From the NCBI RefSeq assembly GCF_947172395.1, contig NC_069086.1:7596501-7660500 (forward strand): a stretch of 64,000 nucleotides of DNA. The letters run 5' to 3'. Shown here in pieces: positions 46,956 through 58,329 of this stretch. Under the pieces are notes generated by a model, which had not been told where the DNA came from, ran no database searches, and worked only from the letters and a program-made list of their open reading frames with translations. Numbering within the stretch: the stretch's first letter is position 1; each line of letters begins with the position of its first letter. Origin of the DNA: Bicyclus anynana (lineage: Eukaryota > Arthropoda > Insecta > Lepidoptera > Nymphalidae). The translations under genes and the position numbers were made by a program.

Positions 46956-48070
46956 GTATATTATCGTTGCTTAAATGAATGACGTATCACAAAAGATCTA
47001 ATGTAAAAATGTTAAGTTCAAATGTAGAGAAATTCTTAATTCAAATTGTTTCCTTCGTAATAATTAACGATCCAAGTAAAAAAATCTTTCAATTAGGGAA
47101 AAAGGTGCTTTCAAGGTGGAACGCTCTTCTTCATTTGTCTTGTCTGTTTCATTAGAGAAAGTATTTCTTTACAACAAATTCAGAGCCGTGTTTTTTGTAT
47201 AATTGTAACTGGGCTTATAAAATAATGATTTTTTTACATTTTAAATATTTTTTCTACCCACATTCTCTGCGTCAGGTTAGTAGATACTTAATTACAGGGA
47301 AAATATAAAGAAAACTCATTTTACTTTCCAAACACTACTGAGAACAAATTTGTTTATCCGGATTCTAAAACTGAAAGTTATAACGTAGAAGAAAAAAAAA
47401 TCTACATATGATAAATGTACTTAGATAAATCTCCTTTAAGGATATCAAAGTATTACTTAACTACGACGTGATAAACGTAGATGAAAAATCTAAGCCGTAA
47501 GCTCAAGTTGGATCGCTAGGTCTCGGGAGTTGAGAGCAAGGAGCTAACTGAGACGCGCTCTATAATCTATACGGCCTGGCACTGAGCCAAACCGAAACGT
47601 TGATCGCGCAATCTGCGTCTTACCGCCGGCTCGTGTCTACAACTATTTGTCGTGTAAAATTCCATAATAGTGTGTTATGTGAAAATAAAAAAAAAATACC
47701 ACCGCGTGGAATGTTGCGTCAGCTGTTATTGTTCCGATAGTCGAATCATTGGTCTTGTACAATGATGTTAGAAGAAAAAAGAGGTAGATTCCATAAACAT
47801 TGTTAAAAATGATAATAAATATGTGTAAATAAATAAGTAAAAAAAAAAATTTGGTAAGTTGTAGCCGCGCGCTTGGCAGTGTTTCTAGAGTCGATAACTC
47901 GCGGGCGTGTGGTATAAGCACGCAGTGTTGCCAATTCCACATAGCTACTCGGGCCTGAATAAAACACCGAAACGTGATGGGTTCGATTCCCATGGATTAT
48001 TATCGTATATTTATTCACTCCTATACAGTGTTCCAGTCAGTATCACTATACAGTATTTCATAATCAGAGA
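46956..48070. other. stretch without a supported gene; unusual GC-richer block at 47500-47650
   Basis: 47500-47650 is not shared with other parts of the window and contains CTATAATCTATACGGCC and CGCGCAATCTGCGTC; it could be a promoter or conserved element. 47860-48000 ends in a tRNA B-box-like GGGTTCGATTCCCAT and is probably another SINE fragment. Confidence 0.3.
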
Positions 48071-48391
48071 GACGCGATAGCCCAGTGGATAAGACCTCTG
48101 CTTTCGAATCAGAGGGCGTAGGTTCGTAGGTTTCGTTCGTTCCGGGGCATACACCTCCTTTTTTAAAATGCACGCAACTTTTCAGTTACGTGCATTTTAA
48201 GAAATTAAATATCACGTGTCTCAAAAGAAAAACATCGTCAGAAAAACCTGCATACCTGAGAATTTTCTCAATTCTCTAGGTGTGTGAAGTCTGCCAATCC
48301 GTATTAAGCTAGCGTGGTGGACTACGCCCTCTCATTACAAGGGGATCGTGCTCAACAGTGAGCCATGCATGGGTTGTTAATGATGATGATA
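48071..48391 (+). mobile_element. SINE A, full length, diverged
   Basis: GACGCGATAGCCCAGTGGAT head through GGGTTGTTAATGATGATG tail, with several small indels. Confidence 0.85.
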
Positions 48392-48935
48392 ATACAGTAT
48401 TTACATTGGAAGGGAATATTGGTCATACTGAAAAAACAGCAGAATCTACGTAATTTCTCACAAACATTCAAATTGCCATCAATCGATCGGATGCAAATAG
48501 TTACCCGCTAAGTAGTTGTTTGCAATACCGCGATGAACGTTTCCCACTTTAGTAGTTGGCTCGACAGAAACTATTTCTGTGAGCTTCTAGGACCGACCAC
48601 CAACTGACGATGCCCCAAAAAGCGGCATCATTAATATTGAACTATTATTATTTGAAAGCGTTAATCTGTAGCGTTAATGTGTAAGTATTTGGCTCTTTTG
48701 TTAATTAAATGCGTTATAAAGGTACGATGGCGCCGCTGAGGTCCTACAACACTTACACAGTCACAAGAAAAGTGCGTTATTTCTTGAATACTAACACAAC
48801 GCTAACGCAAAATCGCATGAGTCAAAGGTTATCTCATGCTTTGATGCCGTAGAAATTGTTCATATCTATTGTTCAGCGCTTAAATTATGTCTCTTTAAGA
48901 TCGGCTTAGTTTGTATAAACGAAACATATTTCAAA

Positions 48936-49375
48936 CTAGTATATGCCCCTCGCTTTTGCAGTTCCCGTTCCTGTAGGAATATGGGGATAATAGCCTAAGG
49001 CATTCATAAATAACGTGGCTTTCTATTGGTAAAAGAATTTTCAGAATCGTTTCAGTAGATCCAGAGATTACCCCTAACACCTCACAAACTTTCGTCATTA
49101 TCATCATATCAGCCGATGAACGTCCACTCCAGGACATAGGCCTTTTGTAGGGACTTTCAAACATCGCGATCCTAAGCCGCCTGCATCCAGCGAATCTCTG
49201 CGACTTGCTGGATATCGTCAGTCCACCTGGTAAAGGGTCGACCGACACTGTGCTTTCTAGTGCAGGTTCGCCATTCCAGCACCTTGGAACCTCAACGCCT
49301 ATCGGTTCTTCTAAGTATGTGCCCAGCCCATTGCCACAAACTTTACCTCTTTACAATATTAGTATAAACTATAAC
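48936..49375 (-). mobile_element. Helitron interrupted by a LINE fragment
   Basis: Left end CTAGTATATGCCCCTCGC after A, GTTCCCGTTCCTGTAGGAAT body; right end TTTACAATATTAGTATAA after the insertion at 49093-49334. Confidence 0.65.
49093..49334 (-). mobile_element. non-LTR retrotransposon 3' fragment (L1), 10-bp TSD
   Basis: CACAAACTTT is duplicated at 49083-49092 and 49335-49344. Starts with the 3' tail CGTCATTATCATCATATCAG and is 5'-truncated after the CCCAGCCCATTGC block. Confidence 0.85.
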
Positions 49376-49901
49376 ACTGGAGCTCTTAATAGTAGTGCCG
49401 CTTTCGATATAAATAATAATTTATTTATGTTTAACAGTAAGTACACAATAAGTACACAAGGAAATTAATCAATCTATTCTTATTTAAATGCTCTACGTGT
49501 GGGTGTACTAGCGTTTGTGTATCCGTCATTAAGTACAAGTATACGCTACGTCACTGCTCGATGGAACTGTCGACTGGCAGTGAGCCAAACCAACTCGTTG
49601 CCCCTTCCTACAACTTTGTTTAACAGCAATTATCATGTAAAACACAACGAAACAATTTGCGGGCTTACGGATTATCCGGTGTAATTGTCGGAAAAAACAA
49701 TTAAATTGCGTTTCATACAACATACAAAATCAGTTTACGGCGGTTTTGCTAAATTAATTTACATTCTATAGCGTATTAGATATATTAAACGTGGTGGATA
49801 GCACGCTCAAAAAGAGATGCTGAGAGTGTCTCTACGTAATTCTGTTACGCATGAGAAAATTCGTATAAAGTAACTTATACAAAGTTAAGTACTATGTGGC
49901 C

Positions 49902-50228
49902 CAGCCGTGATAGCCAAGTGGATATGACCTCTGTCTCCGATCCGGAGGGTGTGGATTCGAATCTGGCCCGGGGCATGCACCTCCAACTTGTCAGTTGTGT
50001 GCATTTTAAGAAATTAAATATCACGTGTCTAAAAAGGTGACGAAAAAACATCGTGAGGAAACCTGTATACCAGAGAATTTCTTAATTCTCTCTTTCTTAA
50101 TTATCTGCGTGTGTGAAGTCTACCGATCCGCATTGGGCCAGCGTGGTGGACTATTTGACTAACCCCTCTCATTCTGAGAGGAGACTCAAGCTCAGCAGTG
50201 AGCCCAATATGGGTTGATAATGATGATG
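49902..50228 (+). mobile_element. SINE A, full length, perfect 11-bp TSD
   Basis: ACTATGTGGCC is identical at 49891-49901 and 50229-50239. Head CAGCCGTGATAGCCAAGTGG, tail GGGTTGATAATGATGATG. The LINE-dependent size of the duplication fits SINE retrotransposition. Confidence 0.93.
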
Positions 50229-50239
50229 ACTATGTGGCC

Positions 50240-50330
50240 TTGCTTACCTCGTTAGTCCAGTCAACCTATATGGTTTCAAATCACGTGGTCCTCGGTTCGA
50301 ATTCTTGGCTGGGACTTGAGCTATATTTAG
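50240..50330 (+). mobile_element. SINE C head fragment
   Basis: TACCTCGTTAGTCCAGTCAA and GGTTCGAATTCTTGGCTGGG resemble the SINE C head and B-box. Confidence 0.55.
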
Positions 50331-50500
50331 CTTGGTTGAAACTTTAAATGCAATTTGAAGACCTTCATAAAGACATAAGGACACCTACCCAGCAATGAAC
50401 GACCGTCAGTTGCAAAGACTGACCTTAGTTAGCTAAAACATAGTTATTAGCGTAGTCTCTTAGGACTACGCTAATTAAATTACGCTACGTTAAAAAAAAT

Positions 50501-50760
50501 TACTAGTGTTTGGCTAATTAAAGTAGAGACTGAAATCGCCCGCCAAATAAAAAAAAATCGGATTAAATTCACAAAATTACAGTGCAAATATTGGAATAAC
50601 TGAGTTTAATACTTATAGTATACTTAGGCATGTATTCACAAACAATAAAAATATTTAAACAAATTTTAAAAAAGCATGCTTTTTGTTTATATGTTTTTGT
50701 TTTTTTTTTAATTTGGCGGGAGATTTCAGTCTCTACTTTCATGAGCCAAACTCTAGCAAA
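50501..50760. repeat. inverted repeat, about 57-nt arms, overlapping a cysteine-rich exon
   Basis: 50501-50557 and 50701-50760 are reverse complements with about six differences (core GGCGGGAGATTTCAGTCTCT). The right arm spans the acceptor and first 30 coding bases of the exon at 50730-50889. Confidence 0.8.
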
Positions 50761-50889
50761 TATGTATGCATGAGAACAACAAATGTCTGTAAATTAATTT
50801 ATGAAAACGACGAAAGTTATATTAACGTTTGTGAATATTTTGATTACGACAAAATTGAGCAATTTTGCCCCCAATTATGTAGACGGTAA
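50730..50889 (+). CDS. probable terminal exon of a small cysteine-rich secreted peptide
   Basis: The acceptor is a T-rich tract then GATTTCAG at 50729; the exon is open with one base of phase, ending in TAA at 50887-50889. It encodes about 52 residues with five cysteines in the order C-x6-C-x13-C-x11-C-x3-C, close to the carboxyl end (VCMRTTNVCK, INVCEYF, FCPQLCRR). The FC-x3-C ending resembles ShKT-type domains but the last cysteine is missing and the other spacings differ, so the fold is uncertain. AATAAA follows at 50946. The signal-peptide exon was not found upstream; a hydrophobic in-frame stretch at 50683-50720 has no ATG and contains the poly-T tract. It could instead be the last exon of a larger gene. 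Confidence 0.4.
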
Positions 50890-50945
50890 ATTGCACCGAG
50901 AATTGAGCGAGCTTATTCTGTACACAATACTGGATAATTTGCAAT

Positions 50946-50951
50946 AATAAA
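50946..50951 (+). terminator. poly(A) signal AATAAA
   Basis: AATAAA 57 nt after the stop of the cysteine-rich exon, followed by TTTTGAAGAG and a GTTTTTATTG stretch. Confidence 0.5.
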
Positions 50952-50959
50952 GTCATTTT

Positions 50960-52202
50960 GAAGAGATTGTTTTTATTGATTTGAAATAAACTCACAATAG
51001 TAGATTGTTATACAAGGGGCTAAAAAGACCCATTATATACGAGGTATTTTAAGGGCCCGAGACGTAAGGCGAGGGCCGTCTAAATAGAAACCGAGTTTAT
51101 AATGGGTTTAGCCCCACGTGTTACACTCTGCTTTTCACTACGATTGCGAGAAAATAAAATAGTTTAGTACAATATTCAATGATTTATTTTAATTGAAAAT
51201 TAAATGTACAAAGTCTACAATTTTGGATATTAAGGGAGATGTTTTTACCCGGTAAAATAATTTCCGACTACTGTGAAGATGAATAAAGAGTATGTGAGGT
51301 AAACGTGGGAGATAATTGTTTAAAAAACTCCTTTCGTGGTAACAGATTGAAAATTTCATCCATCTCCAAATTAGGATCACCATTCTCACTAGATGAAGAC
51401 AACAATATCAATTATTGTTGAAAAATATGTAAGTTACGGTCACAAATTTACAATGAATTTCTGAAAAAAATCAATTATTCACGCCAATTGTTTTTTTAAA
51501 TTCTCGCTTTTTAATTTTATTTTTTTCAAATGAGAAAAAGGCAAAGGTATTACACCGTAAAGGATGTCCCATGACTTCAAATCTCGCTCTATTCGCAACT
51601 CAATAAAAAATCAATAAAAAAATAAACGCATTCCACAGACAAGAACGCTGCATTTCATTCCAATTTAAAGTTTTTTATTTAATTTTCAAAACAATCAGGG
51701 CCTTACCTATAATGATTCTATTTTCGAAAAAACCCTCCTCCGTTTTATAGTAGGCTAGTACTTGGCTAGTACTCGTAACAGACAAGAATTAAAAAAACAA
51801 AATTACTTTAGCCCCTAGAGGCTGAAATGCTTGTTTAGTCCCGCTGTGGAGTGGTTATATGACAGTGTTTTTGAGCAAGACTAGTGAAAATAAAATTTAA
51901 ATAACGTGTTTAAATTCAGCTCACATGCCTGCAGCGCTAACGGCTTGACAACTGATAAAACTGATCGTTGGTCGCGGTGCACATGCCGATCGCGAACAAT
52001 ACACGATCATTTTTATCAGACGTCAGGCATATGAGCTTATCGGATGGTGAGTATATAGCATTACGTTCTTTTTTCGTGTCGTTGGTTCAGTGGTTAGCCT
52101 GTTTGGTTTCGAATCCCGGGGCTATAAATGAGATACTAAGTTTTTATTTCTTCTAATATAATTTCAGTAAAAATTCAGACTAGAGTTGAGTGACCTAACA
52201 CT
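50960..52202. other. stretch without a recognisable gene
   Basis: AT-rich. A short tRNA-like remnant at 52078-52125 (GGTTCAGTGGTTAGCC, TTTCGAATCCCGG) is too short for a tRNA. No gene supported. Confidence 0.45.
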
Positions 52203-52697
52203 TTGATACGAGGTGGTGCTAATTGGGCGCCGCGTAGCTCCAATGAGCCATGACAATATTGCTGGCATTGTAAGTAGCTTTTTTTCAAAACAAATCGCAA
52301 ACCGATTGATTTAATAAGACCACTTTAAGGGTATTGCGGCGTTTTCTCCTTTCTAAACGAAGTATTAACGGTGTAGGTAGTAGTAACGGTGAAGGAAAAA
52401 CATCGTGAGAAAACCTGCATACATTAGAATTGTCTTAATTCCCTGTGTGTGTATAGTCTGCCAATCCGCGTTAGGTCAGCGTGGCAGACTATTGGCCTTT
52501 TAACTCACTCATTCTGAGACGAGAGACGTGTATAACAGTGAGCCGAAATTGGGTTGCTAATGCTATTACAAGGCGGCGCTAATCGGACGTCGCATAGCAC
52601 CAATGATCAAGTACCTTTAAACAAATCACAAACCGACTAATATAATAAAGCCACTACTAAGGAATTGCGGCGTTTTATCCTTTCTGAACGAAGTATT
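52203..52697. repeat. direct repeat pair around a SINE A fragment
   Basis: 52203-52366 and 52562-52697 are about 80 percent alike (TATTGCGGCGTTTTCTCCTT against AATTGCGGCGTTTTATCCTT; both end GAACGAAGTATT or close). A 5'-truncated SINE A lies between them. Confidence 0.8.
52384..52560 (+). mobile_element. SINE A, 5'-truncated
   Basis: Begins ACGGTGAAGGAAAAACATCG and ends GCCGAAATTGGGTTGCTAAT; head missing. Confidence 0.85.
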
Positions 52698-52854
52698 TGA
52701 GAGAATTCGCTTTACTATTCCAAGAGAAAGGAAATTGCCTATCCCTAAGTATGTGTATATAGAAGTCGAAGTACACTAGAAGTGACGCGTTTGCATCTAA
52801 GCATGTGAACTAAACTTGCCGACTACAAATAGGATATGTGCAGTTGTTTACTAT

Positions 52855-53022
52855 CTTAAGCTTTACACTTGTCTTCTCTGAGTTTTCCTAAACCGAAGGA
52901 AGAAATCGCTACTTAGTGATAAGGCCGCCTTTTGTTTGCTGATCTTTTCTTAATATGTTTTTATTTCACTATTATTTGTCTTTGTGGTGTGCAAATAAAG
53001 TATATCTATCTATCTATCTATA
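52855..53022 (+). mobile_element. non-LTR retrotransposon 3'UTR (family L2) with (ATCT)n tail
   Basis: AGTTTTCCTAAACCGAAGGA, AAGGCCGCCTTTTGTTTGCT and TTTGTGGTGTGCAAATAAAG lead into (TATC)n. The complementary copy with coding sequence is at 59115-59990. Confidence 0.8.
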
Positions 53023-53844
53023 CTCTCTTAAAACGATGTGTAACTTTCATGCCATATCTAAAGTTACACATGTACGAATTACATGTGTAATTTTAGATTT
53101 GGCAGTTCAAACTAAACAGAAATTGAGGTCTTTTTCTGTGTCACCATTTTATCTTAAACTAGCGACCTGCCTTAGGTTCACAAGGGTGCTATGAAGATAC
53201 CAATAAAAGGCAGTGTGAAGTGAATAATTATTATGATTTACTTTATAGTACATGATATCTTTATGGCACGCCCAGCACACGATTCGCACACGATGCATTA
53301 AAATTTCCGTAAAATGGGTAGTTTTCACAATGTATGTAGATATTGAATTAGATCCAACCATTCTCAGTATACCGTGTATGTTTAACTTTCCGTGGAAAGC
53401 TTTATCTACGTCGCTTCGCAGTGCCGAATTTCCACTCTGGCACTTTTGCATTTTCATAATTACTCTATTTTCCTCTTTGATACTCGTATTTTACATTCAC
53501 AAAATTTTGAAATCACGTTTTCATGCACTGCAAACATAATATGACGTTGTGGAGGAAATGTTCACAACTAATTAAAAAATGTACGCGTCAGGGACTCAGT
53601 ACTATTTCATTTTAGGTAATTGCGTTTAAAACTTGAATATGTAGAGAAATATGTGTATATAGACAAAATAATTGCGCCTGGGTGAAAAAAATATTGGATC
53701 TACAGAAAATAATTAAAATTAAAGAACTGGTCATGAAGATCAAGAAAAAGACGTAAGATACCTACTACAAATTTGCAAAAAAGGTAAAGTGGAGCAAACA
53801 GGTGACAGTTTGCTATCCAAGGAATGACATTAGGAGTGAGGTTT

Positions 53845-54180
53845 TGACGGCCTCCGTGGCGCAGTGGTATGCGCGGTGGATTTACAAGACGGAGGTCCTG
53901 GGTTCGATCCCTGGCTGGGCAGATTGAGATTTTCTTAATTTGTCCAGGTCTGGCTGGTGGGAGGCCTCGGCCGTGGCTAGTTACCACCCTACCGGCAAAG
54001 ACGTACCGCCAAGCGATTTAGCGTTCCGGTACGATGCCGTGTAGAAACCGAAAGGGGTGTGGATTTTCATCCTCCTCCTAACAAGTTAGCCCGCTTCCAA
54101 CTAAGACTGCATCATCACTTACCATCAGGTGAGATTGTAGTCAAGGGCTAACTTGTAAAGAATAAAAAATAAAAAAAAAA
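53845..54180 (+). mobile_element. SINE B, full length, best-preserved copy
   Basis: Complete from GACGGCCTCCGTGGCGCAGT through CTACCGGCAAAGACGTACCG and GGGCTAACTTGTAAAGAATA to a poly(A) run. Confidence 0.95.
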
Positions 54181-54302
54181 GAGGTCGCAGATGGAAAAGA
54201 TGGGAGGATGACCTGAAAATGACTTTAGGATCCCTTTGCATAGGAATAGCGGCAAAAAGAAGAACAGTGGAAAGAGGTTGAGGAAACCTTCGCCGTAAGG
54301 CA

Positions 54303-54683
54303 TCTATATACTAATATTATCAATGCGAGAGTACGTCTGTCTGTTATTTTTTCACGGCTGAACGGCTAAACCGATCACATTGAATTTTGGTATTATGTTA
54401 AATGGAACCTTGGAGCAGAGCATAGGCTACTTTTTATCCCTAAACTAAAAAGAGAAGGGGTGAAATAGAGGTTGAAAGTTTGTATGGAAAGTCCTTTATT
54501 TACAGAGTTAAAGTTAAACTTCATTCAGGCAGGTGTTTCACATACGACAAAATTTTTATAGTATAAGCAGCTAAAGTGTCTGTTTGTCGCCGATAGCTTA
54601 TTGTTTGCTTGCGTAACTGTGCTAGCCAATGGGTTGAAGTTGTCATTGAATAAGTCAAAGATAAGCTTGACCGGGTCCGCTAG
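54303..54683 (+). mobile_element. non-autonomous Helitron, 381 bp
   Basis: Starts TCTATATACTAATATTATCA after A and ends ACCGGGTCCGCTAG before T. Confidence 0.75.
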
Positions 54684-55617
54684 TTAATACATAACAGACC
54701 ACCCAAGTAGCTTCTTCATGGAGTGACAAAACATTGTTCCATCATCATTTTTTTATGTCTGATGTGTTATGATCTTTGAAAATAATTCATTTAACTAAAC
54801 TACAGGTAAAAACACAGGTAATTGCGTTACTTATTTACACTGGAAGAACTGGAAATAAAATTACTCGCACGGAAACAAAAAGAATTTTCACGCCACGTCG
54901 CATAAATATTCGTAGTTTCTACAAAGAAACAAACATCAATAACTCTTCGCAAAAAGGTAGCTACAACTGACGTGTGTTTTGCCACGAGTTATTAAGGTTT
55001 CTTGGGTTTTTTATTTGTTCAAGTTTCATGTCGACATAAATACAATATGTATACTTACTGTTCACGTTAAACTACGGATATTCCCTTTGGTGATTTATAA
55101 TTATTATTACGATTCCGTAGTCCACAAGAAACCCTTATAGTTTCGCCATGTCCGTCTGTCTGCCCTTCCGTCCGTCCGTCCGTCCGCGGCTTAGCGCAGA
55201 CTATTACTACTAAAAGGTTTAATTTTGCTTGACTATGAACGTCATGTGATACTTTTTTTTAGGTTACAGCCCCTACATGTAAAGTAAAGATGAATTTATT
55301 TACTCGTTTATCTAATAGTGTTGGTATCGATAGGTTTTTAAAAGATATGAGGGGTCTTTTTTAACAATATTTTTGGATTTAGAGATCCGTTTGTAAAATA
55401 TTAACATTTTAAGTGCTAATTTTTTGTAAGAGTTAATTAGTGTCCCCCCTCTACCAGCTTAACGGTTGGTTATGGATACGTGAAAAAAATCACAAAAGCA
55501 GGATATACATATAATGTAATTACAAGGAAAACTAAAATGGTTAAGAAGCAACTGCTTTTTAAAGATTTATAGTCGACTAACTTATAAAACGTAATTGGAA
55601 CTCGAAAATTGCATGGT
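54684..55617. other. stretch without a supported gene
   Basis: Contains a (CCGT)n-like microsatellite at about 55149-55187. An open frame at 54776-54970 shows no motif. Confidence 0.4.
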
Positions 55618-55843
55618 TAGGTCAATATTCCACCACGCTGGCGGATTGGCAGACTTCACACACGGTCAGAATTAAAAAGACTCTTAGATATGCATGTTTT
55701 TCCTTCACCATTTAAGACACGTGATATTTAATTACTTAAAATGCACATAACTGAAAAGTTGGAGGTGCATGCCGCGGACAGGATTCGAACCCACGTCCTC
55801 CGAATCGAAAGCAGAGGTCAAATCCACTGGGCTATCACTGCTC
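55618..55843 (-). mobile_element. SINE A, 3'-truncated and eroded
   Basis: TCAATATTCCACCACGCTGG through GACAGGATTCGAACCCACG to GGGCTATCACTGC. Confidence 0.85.
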
Positions 55844-55888
55844 TCGATTCCATCGGAAGTTCAATAGTACCTACCTAAATATGAATTA

Positions 55889-56074
55889 CTAGCTGACGCC
55901 GCGCGGTTTCACCCGCGTGGTTCCCGTTCCCGTAGGAATACGGGGATAATATATCTCACTAAATGGGCTATCTAACACTGAAAGAATTTTTCTAATCGGA
56001 TCAGTAGTTTCTGAGATTAGCGCGTTCAAGCAAACCAACAAACAAACTCTTCAGCTTTATAATAGTAGTACAGA
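55889..56074 (-). mobile_element. short Helitron, 186 bp
   Basis: CTAGCTGACGCCGCGCGGTT after A to TAGTAGTACAGA before T. This subfamily (GTTCCCGTAGGAATACGGGG) recurs at 56516, 58119 and 61816. Confidence 0.8.
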
Positions 56075-56515
56075 TTAGCATCTAAATACTTTTATCTTTA
56101 ATACTATGAGGGGGAATCTATGTTGAGGATCAAAATAAAATTTTAAAAACCGCAAGTGCTGATGTCCAGTAAAGTTATACATACCGAAGAATAATGCAAA
56201 AACTTTGAAACTTCAAATGTTTTTATCGGATTCGATTCTGAGTCTATAAAACTTTCCAATACTGCCTTATACTCACGAAGCGCAGATAGTTATTATCAGG
56301 CAAAGAAGAGCTATATAGAGCTGAAATCTACTACCCTGCCCTCACTATCTCATAAATCAAAATTATTACGTCTTCGCATGAAGACTTACTCTTAGATCAA
56401 GTTGATAATTTTATAAGGAAATTGGATCGTCTTTTACGACTTATTGATATAGTATTACTATGTCTTGTTCATAGAAAACTACATAATGTAGCTTTCTATG
56501 AACGTGAAAGCATTA

Positions 56516-56707
56516 TCTATACTAATATTATAAAGCTAAAGAGTTTGTTTGATTGAACGTGCTAATCTCAGGAATTACTGGTTCGATTTGAAAACTTTTT
56601 TCAGCGTTAAATAGCCCATTTATCGAGGAAGGCTATAGGCTATTTTTTATCCCCGTATTCCTACGGGAACGGGAACCACGCGGGTAAAACCGCGCGGTGT
56701 CAGCTAG
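56516..56707 (+). mobile_element. short Helitron, 192 bp
   Basis: TCTATACTAATATTATAAAG after A to CGCGCGGTGTCAGCTAG before T; same subfamily as 55889-56074, opposite orientation. Confidence 0.85.
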
Positions 56708-56824
56708 TCATGTCAATAAAGAAATAGATTATTAAACGTGAAAATTGGGTATTAAACAAATTTTTTATTTTATTGTACATATTTTATTAAAAGTATGGTA
56801 TTAGTAGAGCAAGTTTGTAGTATT

Positions 56825-57005
56825 ATCTTATTAATATATACATGCGAAAGGTCACTCGTCACGAAATCTCAAACACCTCTTGTCGTACAAGGATGAAATT
56901 TGGCAGGGAGGTAGTTTAGAGTTAGTAACACCACTAAGAACGGATTTTGCTATAGAGCTGGATTAAGGAGGTCTACGGGCGGATAAAGTCACGGGCGCCC
57001 GCTAG
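56825..57005 (+). mobile_element. Helitron, diverged
   Basis: Ends AAGTCACGGGCGCCCGCTAG before T; the start is approximate. Confidence 0.55.
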
Positions 57006-57284
57006 TAGGTAGTAGGTACACTTAAAAATGTTTGTGGATTCACCTTACTACAACATCTAAGAAGAGACCGTCTTCCAGTAATCGAAAAATCATTATTAAA
57101 GTCTTAGTTAGGCTTAGTTTACAAGCACTTTTGAAAGGTCAAGATTATGTCATAATTTACTTTAATCTAATGGTGGTAATAATAGTCGAAAACTTAAAAC
57201 TAAAGTTACGAGGGTTCCAAACGCGCCTTGGCCCGAGAAGATTATATTATATAAACATACCTATTATTATCTATACACTTAAAT

Positions 57285-57601
57285 AAAATTGAAATGTTAG
57301 TTTGTGATTTCAAGATAACTGTATTTTATTCTATAAACAACACAAGTGCTTATACTAATTTACTAGATACCAAAATACAAACATTTTTTACCATTTTTGT
57401 CTGTTTGTCTTTCTGTTTGTCCGAGCTAATCTTAGGAACGGCTGGAACGATTTTAATAGGGCTTTCAATGGAAGATAGAACAGCTAATTGCGCAATCTTT
57501 GATTGCGGCAAAATAATCCCGAGAAAATCCATGAATTTTCCGCAGGTTTATGTGTGTATTTATGAAATACTGAATTTCAGGTGGACGAAGTCGTTCACTA
57601 G
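57285..57601 (+). mobile_element. Helitron, diverged
   Basis: Contains TGTCCGAGCTAATCTTAGGA and ends GACGAAGTCGTTCACTAG before T; start approximate. Just left, 57095-57245, is a piece of repeat H. Confidence 0.55.
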
Positions 57602-58118
57602 TCTGGTACAAGTACTTGTAAGATTATATACTCTATTGTGTAAGTACTGACTATTCTCGCTCTATAAGTTGGAGTTAAAATATGCAAGTATGTTACGTAT
57701 GTAAAGTAAATAAACAGCGAAGAGATTTTGTGAAATTAAAGTCCTCAGGGAACGAATATAGAGCAAATCAAACTGTCCATTAGTTTGAATTGCTCTTCAC
57801 TCTTCTGGCTTGTATTCAATTAGTTTTGCGATTAATGGAAACATTAATTTAAGGTAACGTAATTTTAGTCTAAGATTCTACATTTAAATGATATAATTAA
57901 ATGGTTGTTTTCCATTTATATTATCTTGAGCTTTTTAGTTTATCCAATTATTAACTGAGCTTAATTTTATTATGGTGAATTATTTAAAAACGAAGTGTTC
58001 GTATACCCATAAGTTGTAACATGTTTATTCAGGACATAATTATTATTGACAAAGGACTAATTTACAGTAGGCAACAACCTCCTACAACGCACAACCTTAT
58101 ATCTTATATATTATATAG

Positions 58119-58329
58119 TAGCTGACGCTGCGTGGTTTTACCCGCGTGGTTTCCGTTCCCGTAGGAATACAGGGACGGAAATATAATATATAGCCTATAG
58201 TCTTCCTCAATAAATGGGCTATCTAACACTGAAAGAATTTTTCAAATCGGACCAGTAGTTCCTGAGATTAGAGCATTCAATCAATCAAGCAAACAAACAA
58301 ATTCTTGAGCTTTGTAATATTAGTATAGA
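58119..58329 (-). mobile_element. short Helitron, 211 bp
   Basis: TAGCTGACGCTGCGTGGTTT to TAATATTAGTATAGA before T. Confidence 0.75.

Noticed and set aside
48727..48852. short ORF after GGTACGATGGCGCCGCTG
   Set aside because: Only about 41 codons with no motif or splice context; kept out as chance.
53252..53539. plus-strand ORF of 95 aa with a hydrophobic segment near its end
   Set aside because: No recognised motif, no splice or poly(A) support, and the opposite strand is equally open (53149-53457).
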